Shown here piece by piece: positions 1 through 8,600 of a stretch of 64,000 nt of DNA. Within the stretch, counting starts at the first letter, position 1; each line of letters opens with the position of its first letter. The notes beneath the pieces are model-generated. The model was not told the origin of the DNA. It saw only the letters and a program-made list of their open reading frames with translations, and did not search any database. Source of the DNA: Rhodospirillaceae bacterium (GTDB lineage Bacteria > Pseudomonadota > Alphaproteobacteria > Rhodospirillales > Rhodospirillaceae). The stretch covers positions 1-64,000 of the forward strand of contig CANJSF010000008.1 of assembly GCA_947476925.1 (NCBI GenBank), read 5' to 3'. A program made the translations under genes and the position numbers.

Positions 1-4
1 AAAA

Positions 5-80
<76 letters not shown>

Positions 81-110
81 TAAACCTATGGGGGTTCAAA
101 AAGGTGCGGG

Positions 111-139
111 AAAATAGGCGCAACGGGGCCAAAGCGCAA
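111..139 (-). promoter_or_regulatory. candidate sigma-70 type promoter of tRNA-Thr
   Basis: On the minus strand a TTGCGC box (positions 139-134) is followed after exactly 17 bases by TATTTT (116-111), about 30 bases before the tRNA 5' end. Spacing is ideal but both hexamers are imperfect, so this is inference from pattern only. Confidence 0.4.
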
Positions 140-221
140 GCCGTGCAACCGCTTGAATTTCAATGATTCGCGTGGGTTGGCATGGGTTGGGGGAACGCCG
201 AAGTTGCGTTAATGTAAGCCC

Positions 222-1460
222 ATGACCGCAAACCCTACCCACACAGCCATCGCGACCGACATCGTGATTGTCGGTGGCGGCTTAGTGGGCGGATCTTTGG
301 CCTTGGGCCTAGCCCGACACGGCGTGAAGTCCACCTTGGTCGACCGGCTGCCACCCGCCGCCAGCATAAGCCCCACGTTTGACGGGCGGGCCTCGGCCAT
401 TTCGGCCTCGGGCCAGACATTATTAGCGGCCATCGGGCTATGGCCCCATTTGGCCGCCCGCGCCCAGCCGATTTTAGATATTCGGGTGTCCGACGGGCCG
501 TCGCTTTTATTTTTGCACTACGACCATCGCGATTTAGGTGAAGGCCCGCTGGGGTACATGGTTGAAAACCGCCATTTGCGCGAAGCCATTGCAGCTGAGA
601 TCACCACAAACTCTGCGCTGATCAATGTCGTGGCTCCTGCCACCGTGCGCGGTTTTCACCAAGTTGCCGATAGCGCCGTGGTTGAGCTCGCAGATGGCCG
701 CGAAATCACTGCAAAGTTAGTGATTACGGCGGAAGGTAAAGCCTCGACTTTGCGAGAGGCTGCGGGCTTACGTGTGACCGGTTGGAACTACGCGCAAACA
801 GCTATTGTGGCCACCATTGCCCATACAGCGCCGCATAATGGCATCGCGCACGAACGATTTTTACCAGCCGGACCTTTTGCCATTTTGCCGCTGCAAGGCG
901 GCCATCGTTCGTCGCTGGTGTGGACCGAAGCCCAATCGCGCGCCGAGCATTATTTGGCATTATGTGATGATCGCTTTGTTTCTGAAATCGCTGAGCGCGT
1001 TGGCGCCTTTTTGGGCGAGCTGAGTTTAGTGGGCCCACGTTTTAGTTATCCGTTGGGCTTGCAGTTTGCAGCCGGCTACGTGAAGGGCCGCTTGGTGCTG
1101 ACGGGTGATAGCGCGCACGCCATTCATCCTATAGCCGGACAAGGCTTGAATTTGGGCCTGCGTGATGTCGCCGCGTTGGTTGAGATTTTGGTTGATAACG
1201 TTCATCTGGGTTTAGATCCTGCGCACCCCACGGGGCTTGATCGCTACGAACGCTGGCGGCGAGCCGACAACCTATTGATGGCAGGCGTCACCGACATTCT
1301 TAATCGACTGTTCTCTAACGACATCGCCGCCGTGCGTCTTGCGCGCGATGTGGGCTTAGGTGTGATCAACAACATTGCGCCGGTGAAACGCTTTTTTATG
1401 CGCCATGCCATGGGTACGGTGGGCGATTTACCGAAATTGATGCGGGGCGTTGGTCTTTAA
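222..1460 (+). CDS. UbiH/UbiF/COQ6-family FAD-dependent aromatic hydroxylase
   Basis: 412-residue flavoprotein monooxygenase of the ubiquinone biosynthesis hydroxylase family, which hydroxylates the quinone ring precursor using O2 and NAD(P)H. The N-terminal Rossmann motif (VIVGGGLVGGSLALGLARHG, about residues 15-34) binds the ADP part of FAD. The second FAD motif GDSAHAIHPIAGQGLNLGLR lies near residues 295-314 and is diagnostic of the family. Length is typical. Which ring position it hydroxylates (UbiH, UbiF, UbiI or UbiL type) cannot be told from sequence by eye. The ATG at 222 has no strong Shine-Dalgarno, but the Rossmann fold starts about 15 residues in, as expected. It converges on the minus-strand DUF971 gene. 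Confidence 0.9.
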   Translation: MTANPTHTAIATDIVIVGGGLVGGSLALGLARHGVKSTLVDRLPPAASISPTFDGRASAISASGQTLLAAIGLWPHLAARAQPILDIRVSDGPSLLFLHYDHRDLGEGPLGYMVENRHLREAIAAEITTNSALINVVAPATVRGFHQVADSAVVELADGREITAKLVITAEGKASTLREAAGLRVTGWNYAQTAIVATIAHTAPHNGIAHERFLPAGPFAILPLQGGHRSSLVWTEAQSRAEHYLALCDDRFVSEIAERVGAFLGELSLVGPRFSYPLGLQFAAGYVKGRLVLTGDSAHAIHPIAGQGLNLGLRDVAALVEILVDNVHLGLDPAHPTGLDRYERWRRADNLLMAGVTDILNRLFSNDIAAVRLARDVGLGVINNIAPVKRFFMRHAMGTVGDLPKLMRGVGL

Positions 1461-1462
1461 AA

Positions 1463-1505
1463 GCATTTGCCTGAGTGGTGACCTACCGCTTGGCATGGCA
1501 AATGC
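1463..1505. terminator. 9-bp inverted repeat between convergent genes
   Basis: GCATTTGCC (1463-1471) and GGCAAATGC (1497-1505) form a perfect 9-bp stem with a 25-base loop. It sits directly after the stop of the UbiH-type gene and before the end of the opposing DUF971 gene. There is no T-run on either side, so it may be a bidirectional transcript-end structure rather than a classic intrinsic terminator. Confidence 0.4.
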
Positions 1506-1516
1506 AGCCACCAAAA

Positions 1517-1876
1517 CTATGGCGCCCGGTTCAGCCCGCGTGTTTTCAAACCATCAAGGTACGTTGCCCAGCGTTCCGCGTAGTCGCGGCCTAACTCGTA
1601 CAAATAGCGCCACGAATAAATGCCGGTATCGTGCAAGTCATCAAACACGATGCGAACAGCGTAATTTCCAACCGCCTCAATATTCATAATGCCCACATGC
1701 AAACGACCCGGCACGAACTGCCGTTCGGCGGGGTTGTGGCCTTGCACTTCGGCTGACGGGCTTTCAACGCGCAAATACTCGGCGGGCAAATCAAAAATGC
1801 GGTCATTGTCAAACGCGACGCGCAATGATTTTGCGGCGGGGTCGTAGTCGATGGACGACGGCCAAGGATCTGACAT
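1517..1876 (-). CDS. DUF971 domain protein
   Basis: 119-residue protein made up entirely of a DUF971 domain, the small fold also found at the N-terminus of gamma-butyrobetaine hydroxylases and in Fe-S/cofactor-related proteins. Visible family features are the WPSSIDYD start of the first strand, the LRVESPSAEVQGH segment and the C-terminal DLHDTGIYSWRYLYELG block, in which the aromatic/acidic pattern is conserved. It is the last gene of a tight minus-strand set (thioredoxin-like, LON-domain, Trm112, DUF971), 12 bases after the Trm112 gene. Biochemical function is unknown. Confidence 0.85.
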   Translation of the reverse strand: MSDPWPSSIDYDPAAKSLRVAFDNDRIFDLPAEYLRVESPSAEVQGHNPAERQFVPGRLHVGIMNIEAVGNYAVRIVFDDLHDTGIYSWRYLYELGRDYAERWATYLDGLKTRGLNRAP

Positions 1877-1888
1877 TGCTACAGCAGT

Positions 1889-2074
1889 TTATCCGTCGAG
1901 CTTGCGCGCTTCGTCGACCAACATGATCGGGATACCGTCGCGCACCGGATAAGCGAGCCCCGCTTTTTTGCTGATCAGCTCTTGATTGTAGCGGTCATAC
2001 TCCAGCGCGCCTTTGGTGAGCGGGCAAACCAGAATCTCAAGAAGCTTGGGATCGATATCGCTGGGGGTTGGCAT
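1889..2074 (-). CDS. Trm112 family protein
   Basis: Small (61-residue) Trm112/YcaR-type protein. In eukaryotes and archaea this family activates methyltransferases; the role of the bacterial form is not well settled. The signature is [17 protein letters not shown] near the N-terminus and [17 protein letters not shown] near the C-terminus. As in other bacterial members only one cysteine remains, so the zinc site of the eukaryotic form is not conserved. The ATG at 2074 is chosen. A TTG six codons upstream (2092) would add MVERLN and cannot be excluded. It lies between the LON-domain gene and the DUF971 gene. Confidence 0.85.
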   Translation of the reverse strand: MPTPSDIDPKLLEILVCPLTKGALEYDRYNQELISKKAGLAYPVRDGIPIMLVDEARKLDG

Positions 2075-2107
2075 ATTGAGTCTTTCGACCAATTTATGGC
2101 TTTGAGT

Positions 2108-2824
2108 TTACTGACGAGGGCCGTCGGGCTTGCCGCTGGCATCGAACACGCCCATGCGCAGCAGAGCCGCCAGTGTTTCGGCGCGGTCTTGCAGCGTGGG
2201 GCTTTCCAGGAGCGCTTGTTTTTCGCGCGGATCAAACGGGCAAATCATGCACAGCGAGGTCACGAGCGTGGTATCGGATAAATTTTTGATGACATCGATG
2301 TTTACCTTCATGCCCTGCGCGTCCAAATACGGTTTGAGCACGTCAAGCAAGCCATCGCGGTCCAGTTCGATTTTGGCTGGAGCTTCCATATCCGCTTTGA
2401 ATTCGTCATACAGCGGTTTGACGCGCCGATAGCCTTTGCGGCCCTCGATCTCTTGACCGACGCGAAAACGAATCAGCCCTTTCAGCGAAATAAGGATGCG
2501 GCCGTCATCAGTTTCCTCGAACGAGGCAATGCGCCCCGCGCAGCCCACGGAATAAATCGGCGGTTCGGCATGCAATGTGATGATGTTGCTATCTGAACCT
2601 GCCGCCTCGGCTGACGCGCGTGCGCGGCTGAGCTTGGTTTGGTCGGGCTGAATCATGCCAAAGATGCGCTGAGATTTCAAAGCATCGAGCGCCATGTTGA
2701 GATACCGCGGTTCGAAAATATTCAGCGGCAAGCGGCCCGATGGCAGGACCATCGCGCCCGACAACGGAAAAACCGCCAGTTCTTGGGGCAGATCTTCGAA
2801 GTTGGTTTGGATGGGGCTGCGCAT
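2108..2824 (-). CDS. LON peptidase substrate-binding domain protein
   Basis: 238-residue protein consisting of the LON N-terminal (PUA-like) domain without the ATPase or protease parts. The conserved opening ELAVFPLSGAMVLPSGRLPL followed by NIFEPRYLNM is clear at residues 15-45, and the CAGRI segment near residue 95 is also typical. Stand-alone LON domains are common in alphaproteobacteria next to a YbbN-like thioredoxin gene and Trm112, exactly as here. They are thought to bind unfolded protein, but no activity is established. The gene starts 18 bases after the thioredoxin-like gene ends. Confidence 0.9.
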   Translation of the reverse strand: MRSPIQTNFEDLPQELAVFPLSGAMVLPSGRLPLNIFEPRYLNMALDALKSQRIFGMIQPDQTKLSRARASAEAAGSDSNIITLHAEPPIYSVGCAGRIASFEETDDGRILISLKGLIRFRVGQEIEGRKGYRRVKPLYDEFKADMEAPAKIELDRDGLLDVLKPYLDAQGMKVNIDVIKNLSDTTLVTSLCMICPFDPREKQALLESPTLQDRAETLAALLRMGVFDASGKPDGPRQ

Positions 2825-2841
2825 GACGGCGCTATTGTACC

Positions 2842-3759
2842 TTATGCAAACAAAATCGCCGAGAGGCGCTTACGGCCCTGAACGGTTAACGCGTCGGTCG
2901 GCCCGAAGGCCTTAAAGAACTCCACCAACTGCTTGCGGGCAGCCTCGTCATTCCATTTACGGTCGGCCCGAATCATCTCAAGTAATTCGTTCATCGCGCC
3001 TTCTTTGTCGCCGGCACCAAAACGTGCCATGGCTAAATCAAGCCGCGCCTGCATATCTTTTGGGTTGGAGGCGGCTTTGGCTTCAAGTTCTTGAAGGGCG
3101 CCACTCGCCCCTTGCGTTTTTGCTTTCAGCTCGAGGGCGGTGCGCACGCTCGCAATTTCGGTGTCTTTCAACATCACCTCGGGCAAATTGGCCAATGTCT
3201 CGAGCGCGACGTCATCTTGGCCAAGCGCCATGTAACATTTCAGCGCGCCACCCACCGCCTTAATATGCGTTGGGTCTTGGCTAAGGATTTCTTGGTAAAT
3301 TTCCAGCGCCACATCGACCTGGTTTTGTTTCAAAAACTCGGCCGCTTCTTCAAGCGCGTCATCAATGGGGTTGCCGCCACGGCCCGTGAGTTTTTCGATA
3401 AATTTTTTCACCTGGCTTTCGGGCATAGCGCCCATAAAGCCATCGACTGGTTTGCCATCTTTGAACGCATAGACTGCGGGAATCGACTGAACGCGAAACT
3501 GCGCGGCCAATTGTTGGTTGTCGTCGACGTTGACCTTCACCAACTTCACTTTGCCCGCATACTGCTTCACCAACTTTTCAATCGTGGGCGTGAGTTGCTT
3601 GCAGGGCCCGCACCATGGCGCCCAGAAGTCGACGATAACAGGGGTTGTTTTCGACGCTTCAATGACATCGAGCATGAACGAGGCGGTGTCGGCGTCCTTG
3701 ATCAGATCGCCCGCGGCTACCGCGGGCGTTGGGGCATCGCCGGATTGTCCAACTAACAT
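2842..3759 (-). CDS. thioredoxin-TPR chaperedoxin, YbbN/CnoX-like
   Basis: 305 residues. A thioredoxin domain (about residues 25-130) carries the active site WCGPC with Cys50 and Cys53. It is followed by a TPR-like helical C-terminal half (about 140-290). This is the architecture of the chaperedoxin CnoX/YbbN, which protects substrates from oxidation and passes them to GroEL or DnaK. E. coli CnoX has lost the redox CxxC, but alphaproteobacterial homologues such as the Caulobacter protein keep it, and it is kept here. The ATG at 3759 is preceded by AGGAAGG at 7 bases. First gene of the minus-strand operon running to DUF971. Confidence 0.88.
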   Translation of the reverse strand: MLVGQSGDAPTPAVAAGDLIKDADTASFMLDVIEASKTTPVIVDFWAPWCGPCKQLTPTIEKLVKQYAGKVKLVKVNVDDNQQLAAQFRVQSIPAVYAFKDGKPVDGFMGAMPESQVKKFIEKLTGRGGNPIDDALEEAAEFLKQNQVDVALEIYQEILSQDPTHIKAVGGALKCYMALGQDDVALETLANLPEVMLKDTEIASVRTALELKAKTQGASGALQELEAKAASNPKDMQARLDLAMARFGAGDKEGAMNELLEMIRADRKWNDEAARKQLVEFFKAFGPTDALTVQGRKRLSAILFA

Positions 3760-3874
3760 CGAGAAACCTTCCTACATAAATGCGGCGTTTCGTGGTGGTT
3801 AAATGTGATGGAATCGGGCCAAACGCAAGGGCTTGGGGCCAAAACGTGCCCCATAAGTACGGCTGGCTGCACCC

Positions 3875-3902
3875 TTGCAATGCGAGTCTAAATGGCTATA
3901 GT
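3875..3902 (+). promoter_or_regulatory. candidate promoter of tRNA-Gly
   Basis: TTGCAA (3875-3880), a 16-base spacer and TATAGT (3897-3902), the latter 5 of 6 to the sigma-70 -10 consensus. It lies about 47 bases before the tRNA 5' end, which fits a short 5' leader removed by RNase P. Confidence 0.5.
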
Positions 3903-3949
3903 CCGGCCCTCTTTTCAGGGCCTAGACCAAGGCCTTGACGCGCTGGAGC

Positions 3950-4024
<75 letters not shown>

Positions 4025-4174
4025 TTTTCTTCAATAAAATCAATGTCTTAACAAAGATGTCTGCGGCAATCGGGGCTTGGGCGGTTGCCGGTGAGCCGTG
4101 TGCGGTTTGACTGCCTTTGGCACGGTGCTAGCCTGGCAAAATCAACGGGGCAGCGCATTGCGCGGGAGAGCATG

Positions 4175-5527
4175 ATGATTGGTCGACGTTCAGCATTGGG
4201 TGGGCTTGGCATTGGCGTGACAGCAACCGCGCTGGCTGCAAACGCAGCCACTTTATCGACCACGCCGAAGTTGCCAAAACCGATTTTAGGCCCGCGCATG
4301 AATTTCGTGCAGGCCGACAAAGTCATGGCGCAGCTGGGTCTTGATGCGCTGGTGGTGGGAGGCGGCGTAAACTTATACCAAGCCACAGGCCTTGATCTGA
4401 CCTCGCCGCGGATGGGACATGGCCCGGTGGTGTTTGCTGTAATCACCCGCAATGACAAGCAACGCCTATCGCTCGTCGCGCCAGCATTCCTCTATTACTA
4501 CACCATTGCCCTGGATCATCGCGATCAAACTTATCCGGCGTATGTTTACACCGCGCCGATGCCCGGCCAGAAAATCGCGGGCGAGCCGGGCGCACAAAAA
4601 TTGGAAATTTTCGCCGATCGTGGCGCTGCAAAATTGGATTTCATCGAATCTTCGCGCAATGAAATTGTCACACGCACCGTGGGCCAGCACGAGATCAAGG
4701 CCAGCGCCATGTTGGCACTTCGGGCAGCATTGAAGGATGCAGGCATCACAAAAGGGCGCATCGCTGTCGACTTGCCGCTGGTGCACAAGGAAATTGCCGA
4801 AGCGTTGCCCGATGCGACGGTGGTGGATGCCGATGATGCGTTGCGGCGTATCCGTCCGATCAAATCGGCAATGGAAATCGAATTGATGCGTCAGGCCGCC
4901 TACAACAATGCCGAAGCCGCTAAAGAGGCCGCGCGGACGGTTCGTGCGGGTGCAGATGTGCGTGAATTGCGGGCAAGTTATTTTGCGGCCGTCGCTTTGC
5001 GCGGCATGCGCGGCGTGTTCATGGTGGTCGACCGCGTTAGTACGCCGACATACGAGGCAAAATTTCGCGATGGCCAGTGCTTCTCGATTGACTGCGTCAG
5101 TGAGTACATGGGCTATCACGGCGATTACGCGCGCGCGGTTTATGTTGGCGAGCCAACAAAGGAAATGAAAAAAGTGACCGACGCGACCGGTAAGGCGTGG
5201 GAGATGATCCGCGAGACCATTAAGCCTGGCGTAAAGTATTCCGAGATTCAGGCAACCGGCCGGGCCGCCCTGAAAAAGCTGGGCGTGAATTACAATATCT
5301 CATTCACGCCCCATAGCGTGGGCCTGTATCATGCCGACCATGTGGGCAGTTCGGGCCTGCCCTCGCCCGGCGACATGGTCCTGGAACCCGGCATGGTTTT
5401 AAGCGTCGATTGCCCATTGCTGGAATCAGGCGCCGGCGGTTCGTCGCATCTCGAAGACCTGACCTTGATCACCAAGGACGGCTCGGAACCTCTGAACGAT
5501 ATCGGCGATAAAGTTATTCTGGTGTGA
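4175..5527 (+). CDS. Tat-exported M24-family metallopeptidase (Xaa-Pro peptidase-like)
   Basis: About 450 residues. It begins with a twin-arginine signal (MIGRRSALGGLGIGVTATAL), so it should fold in the cytoplasm and be exported. After a creatinase-type N-terminal domain comes the pita-bread M24 fold. Metal-ligand positions can be followed: Asp in FSIDCVSEY, Asp 11 residues later in HGDYAR, His in FTPHSVGL, and Glu in SHLEDLTLIT. The fourth ligand, normally Glu in a ...EPG context, is Asp here (MVLSVDCPLLE). Both start choices, 4172 and 4175, follow GGGAG; 4175 gives better spacing. An upstream in-frame ATG at 4085 would bury the Tat signal and is rejected. Monocistronic. Substrate is unknown. 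Confidence 0.82.
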   Translation: MIGRRSALGGLGIGVTATALAANAATLSTTPKLPKPILGPRMNFVQADKVMAQLGLDALVVGGGVNLYQATGLDLTSPRMGHGPVVFAVITRNDKQRLSLVAPAFLYYYTIALDHRDQTYPAYVYTAPMPGQKIAGEPGAQKLEIFADRGAAKLDFIESSRNEIVTRTVGQHEIKASAMLALRAALKDAGITKGRIAVDLPLVHKEIAEALPDATVVDADDALRRIRPIKSAMEIELMRQAAYNNAEAAKEAARTVRAGADVRELRASYFAAVALRGMRGVFMVVDRVSTPTYEAKFRDGQCFSIDCVSEYMGYHGDYARAVYVGEPTKEMKKVTDATGKAWEMIRETIKPGVKYSEIQATGRAALKKLGVNYNISFTPHSVGLYHADHVGSSGLPSPGDMVLEPGMVLSVDCPLLESGAGGSSHLEDLTLITKDGSEPLNDIGDKVILV

Positions 5528-5586
5528 AAAAAACTGGGATTTGCTGCACTGCAGCATGTCGTTGAAATTTCACCCCCTGACCCTGC

Positions 5587-5609
5587 CCTAACGCGCTGAG
5601 TATGTTAGG
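5587..5609. repeat. inverted repeat upstream of glutamate dehydrogenase
   Basis: CCTAAC, 11 bases, GTTAGG: a perfect 6-bp inverted repeat about 90 bases before the glutamate dehydrogenase start. Spacing suits a dimeric regulator, but no known operator consensus was recognised. Confidence 0.3.
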
Positions 5610-5697
5610 CTTCTCGTAATGCGCGCGGCGCTTTACGCCGTGCTTGGTTTTGATTGTGCGTGATCTCCTTGATCATGCACGTGGGGGAGCGCTGAGC

Positions 5698-8600
5698 ATG
5701 GTGACGTGGGCCAATACCGAGATCGCCGAGATCATTAAAAAAGCACAAGATGTGGCGGCAAAAAAGGCGCCTGCCGCCGAACGCGACAGCATTAAAAAAT
5801 TCATTGGCCAGTTCTACGCCGGAAGCCCGCCCGATGATCTGAAGGGCCGCAGCCCCGAGGCACTATGTGCTTCTGCCATGACGATGTGGGAGACACTGCA
5901 AGAGCGCAAACTTGGCACATCAAAAGTCCGTGTTGTCGGCAGCAAACAGAGCGATGCCCGCACGGTAATTTTGGTGGTCACCGACGACATGCCGTTCTTG
6001 GTGGATTCGCTCACCGCCGAGTTAGAGCGCATGGAAGAACCGGCACTTCTGGCTATTCATCCGATTATCACGGTAGTGCGCGATGCGGACGGCAAGCTTT
6101 CGGCTTTGCGTGATTTGGGTGATGACGAGCAAAGCTCGGGCCCCGCGGGGCAATGTGTGGAATCAGTTATGCACATCGAGATCAGCCCCCAAAGCGATCC
6201 CGATATGCTGGAGCGCATACGCGACAACGTATTGAGTGTGCTGAACGATGTGCGATTGGCGGTGCGCGATTGGCAACAAATGCGCCGGCATGCGGGGCGA
6301 CTGTCTGCCGATTTTGATGGTCCGTCACCCGGCGTATCGCGCGAGCAAGCTGAAGAAGTCGGCGACTTTTTGCGCTGGCTACATGACGACCATTACACCT
6401 TTTTGGGATTTCGGCGTTACGCGCTAGACGGCAAGGGCGGGAAAAAAATTGTCTCGATTGTCCAGCCCGAAAGCTTAGGCGTTCTAACGAAACGTCAGAT
6501 TGGAGTCTTCGAAGGCCTGTCGGACGGCGCACCAGTGCCGGCACAGTTTGCCTTCTTCCTCGACAGCAATGACACGATGCTGATTATCAAAGCTAATCAG
6601 CGCGCCACAGTGCATCGCCGTGTGCACTATGACGTGATTGCGATCAAAACGTTTGATGACGCAGGTAAAGTTTCGGGATTGCGCATTTTCGTCGGCCTGT
6701 TCACCGCCGATGTTTACACCAACAGCCCCAATTTCGTGCCGGTGCTGCGGCGCAAAATTGATCGCATTCGCGCCAAAGTAGGCTTTCGAAAACAGGGGCA
6801 CGATGGCAAACGCTTACAGAATATTATGGAGAACCTGCCGCGTGATGAGCTGTTTGAAAGCTCAGATGAGTATTTGCAGCACGTGGGATTAAGCCTCCTT
6901 CACCTTCAAGAACGCGCCCGGATTGCAGTATTCATACGTGTCGATCAATTCGAACGCTTTGCCGCGTGCTTGGTGTATTTGCCGCGTGATCGATTCGAAA
7001 CCCAGCTGCGTATTGCCATTGGCGACATTTTGGTGGGCGCGTTTAACGGACGGCTGTCGTCGTTCTATACCCAAGTCACCGATTCGGCGTTGGCGCGCAT
7101 TCACTACATTGTCGCCACAAAGCCCGGCGCCCTGCCCAAGATCGACCAAAAGGTAATCGAGGCAAAGATCACCAAAGCGGCGCGCGATTGGAGCGATGGC
7201 CTGAAAGACGCCTTGATCAAAGCCCATGGCGAAGGCAAAGGCGGCGATATTGCCGATCAATTCGCCCACGCCTTCCCAACCGCCTACCGCGAGAAATTCG
7301 ATGCCGAAGCCGCTGTGGGGGACGTCGCCCGTGTGCTGAGCTGCGCTAGAGACAAAAAAGTCGGCATTCATGTTTACAAGCCGGAAACTGGCGATGCCGG
7401 CGCGCTGGGCATCAAAATCTATAACGCCGGCAGTGTGCTTGCGTTGTCGGACGTGATTCCAGTTTTAGAAAACCTTGGGTTCCGCGCGGTTGGCGAAGAG
7501 CCTTACCAAGTCACGCCGCAGGGTGCAGGCAGCGCGGTATGGCTGCACGACTTCCAAATGACGGTCATGGGCGGCAAGGCGTTTGATATGGCTGCGGTGC
7601 GCGATGCCGTGGAAGACGCCTTCTGCCGGGTTTGGGAAGGCGAGATGGAAAGCGACGGGTTTAATAAGCTCGTGACGTTCTCGGGCCTGAAGTGGCGCGA
7701 GGTTGTGATTTTGCGCGCCTATGCGAAATATTTGCGCCAAGTCGCATTCCCATTTTCACAAACCTACATCGAAGCGGCGTTTGGAAATCATCCCGGTGTG
7801 GCGCGCTTGTTGGTGGACTTGTTTGTCACCAGCTTTGATCCGGGCCTGAACACCGGCTCGAAGGCCAAAGCCAGCGCGGCCAAAGCCGAAAGCTTGAAGG
7901 CAGAAATCGCCACAGCGCTTGATGCCGTCACCAACGCCGACGAAGACCGCATTTTGCGCCGCTATTTAATCTTGGTGGAAAGCAGCTTGCGCACGAACTA
8001 CTACCAAAAGGCCAAAGACGGCTCGACCAAGCCATATGTGTCGATCAAGCTTAACAGCAAGAACATTCCCGACTTGCCTCTGCCGCGCCCTAATGTGGAA
8101 GTCTTTGTCTACTCGCCTCGGGTAGAGGCCATTCATTTGCGTGGTGGCAAAGTAGCGCGCGGCGGTATTCGGTGGTCGGATCGTCGTGAAGATTTCCGCT
8201 CGGAGATTTTGGGCTTGGTGAAAGCCCAAATGGTGAAGAACGCTGTGATCGTGCCTACTGGTTCAAAAGGTGGGTTTGTGGTCAAGCGGCCGCCCACAAC
8301 GGGCGGTCGTGAAGCTTTCCAGCAAGAGGGCATTGCCTGTTACCAAACTCTGCAGCGCGGATTGCTGGATATCACCGACAATGTGGTTGATGGCGAGATC
8401 ATTCCGCCGGCCAGCGTGGTCCGCAAAGACGCTGATGATCCCTATTTGGTTGTGGCTGCCGACAAAGGAACTGCAACATTCTCAGATATCGCCAATGCGA
8501 TTTCTGCTGAATACAATTTTTGGCTGGGCGATGCGTACGCATCGGGTGGATCGGTTGGCTATGACCACAAGGTCATGGGCATTACTGCCCGCGGCGCGTG

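Noticed and set aside
3091-3756. 221-residue plus-strand open frame
   Set aside because: Antisense to the thioredoxin/TPR gene, no recognisable motif, no RBS.
4466-5119. 217-residue minus-strand frame
   Set aside because: Antisense to the M24 gene; His/Cys-rich noise typical of shadow frames.
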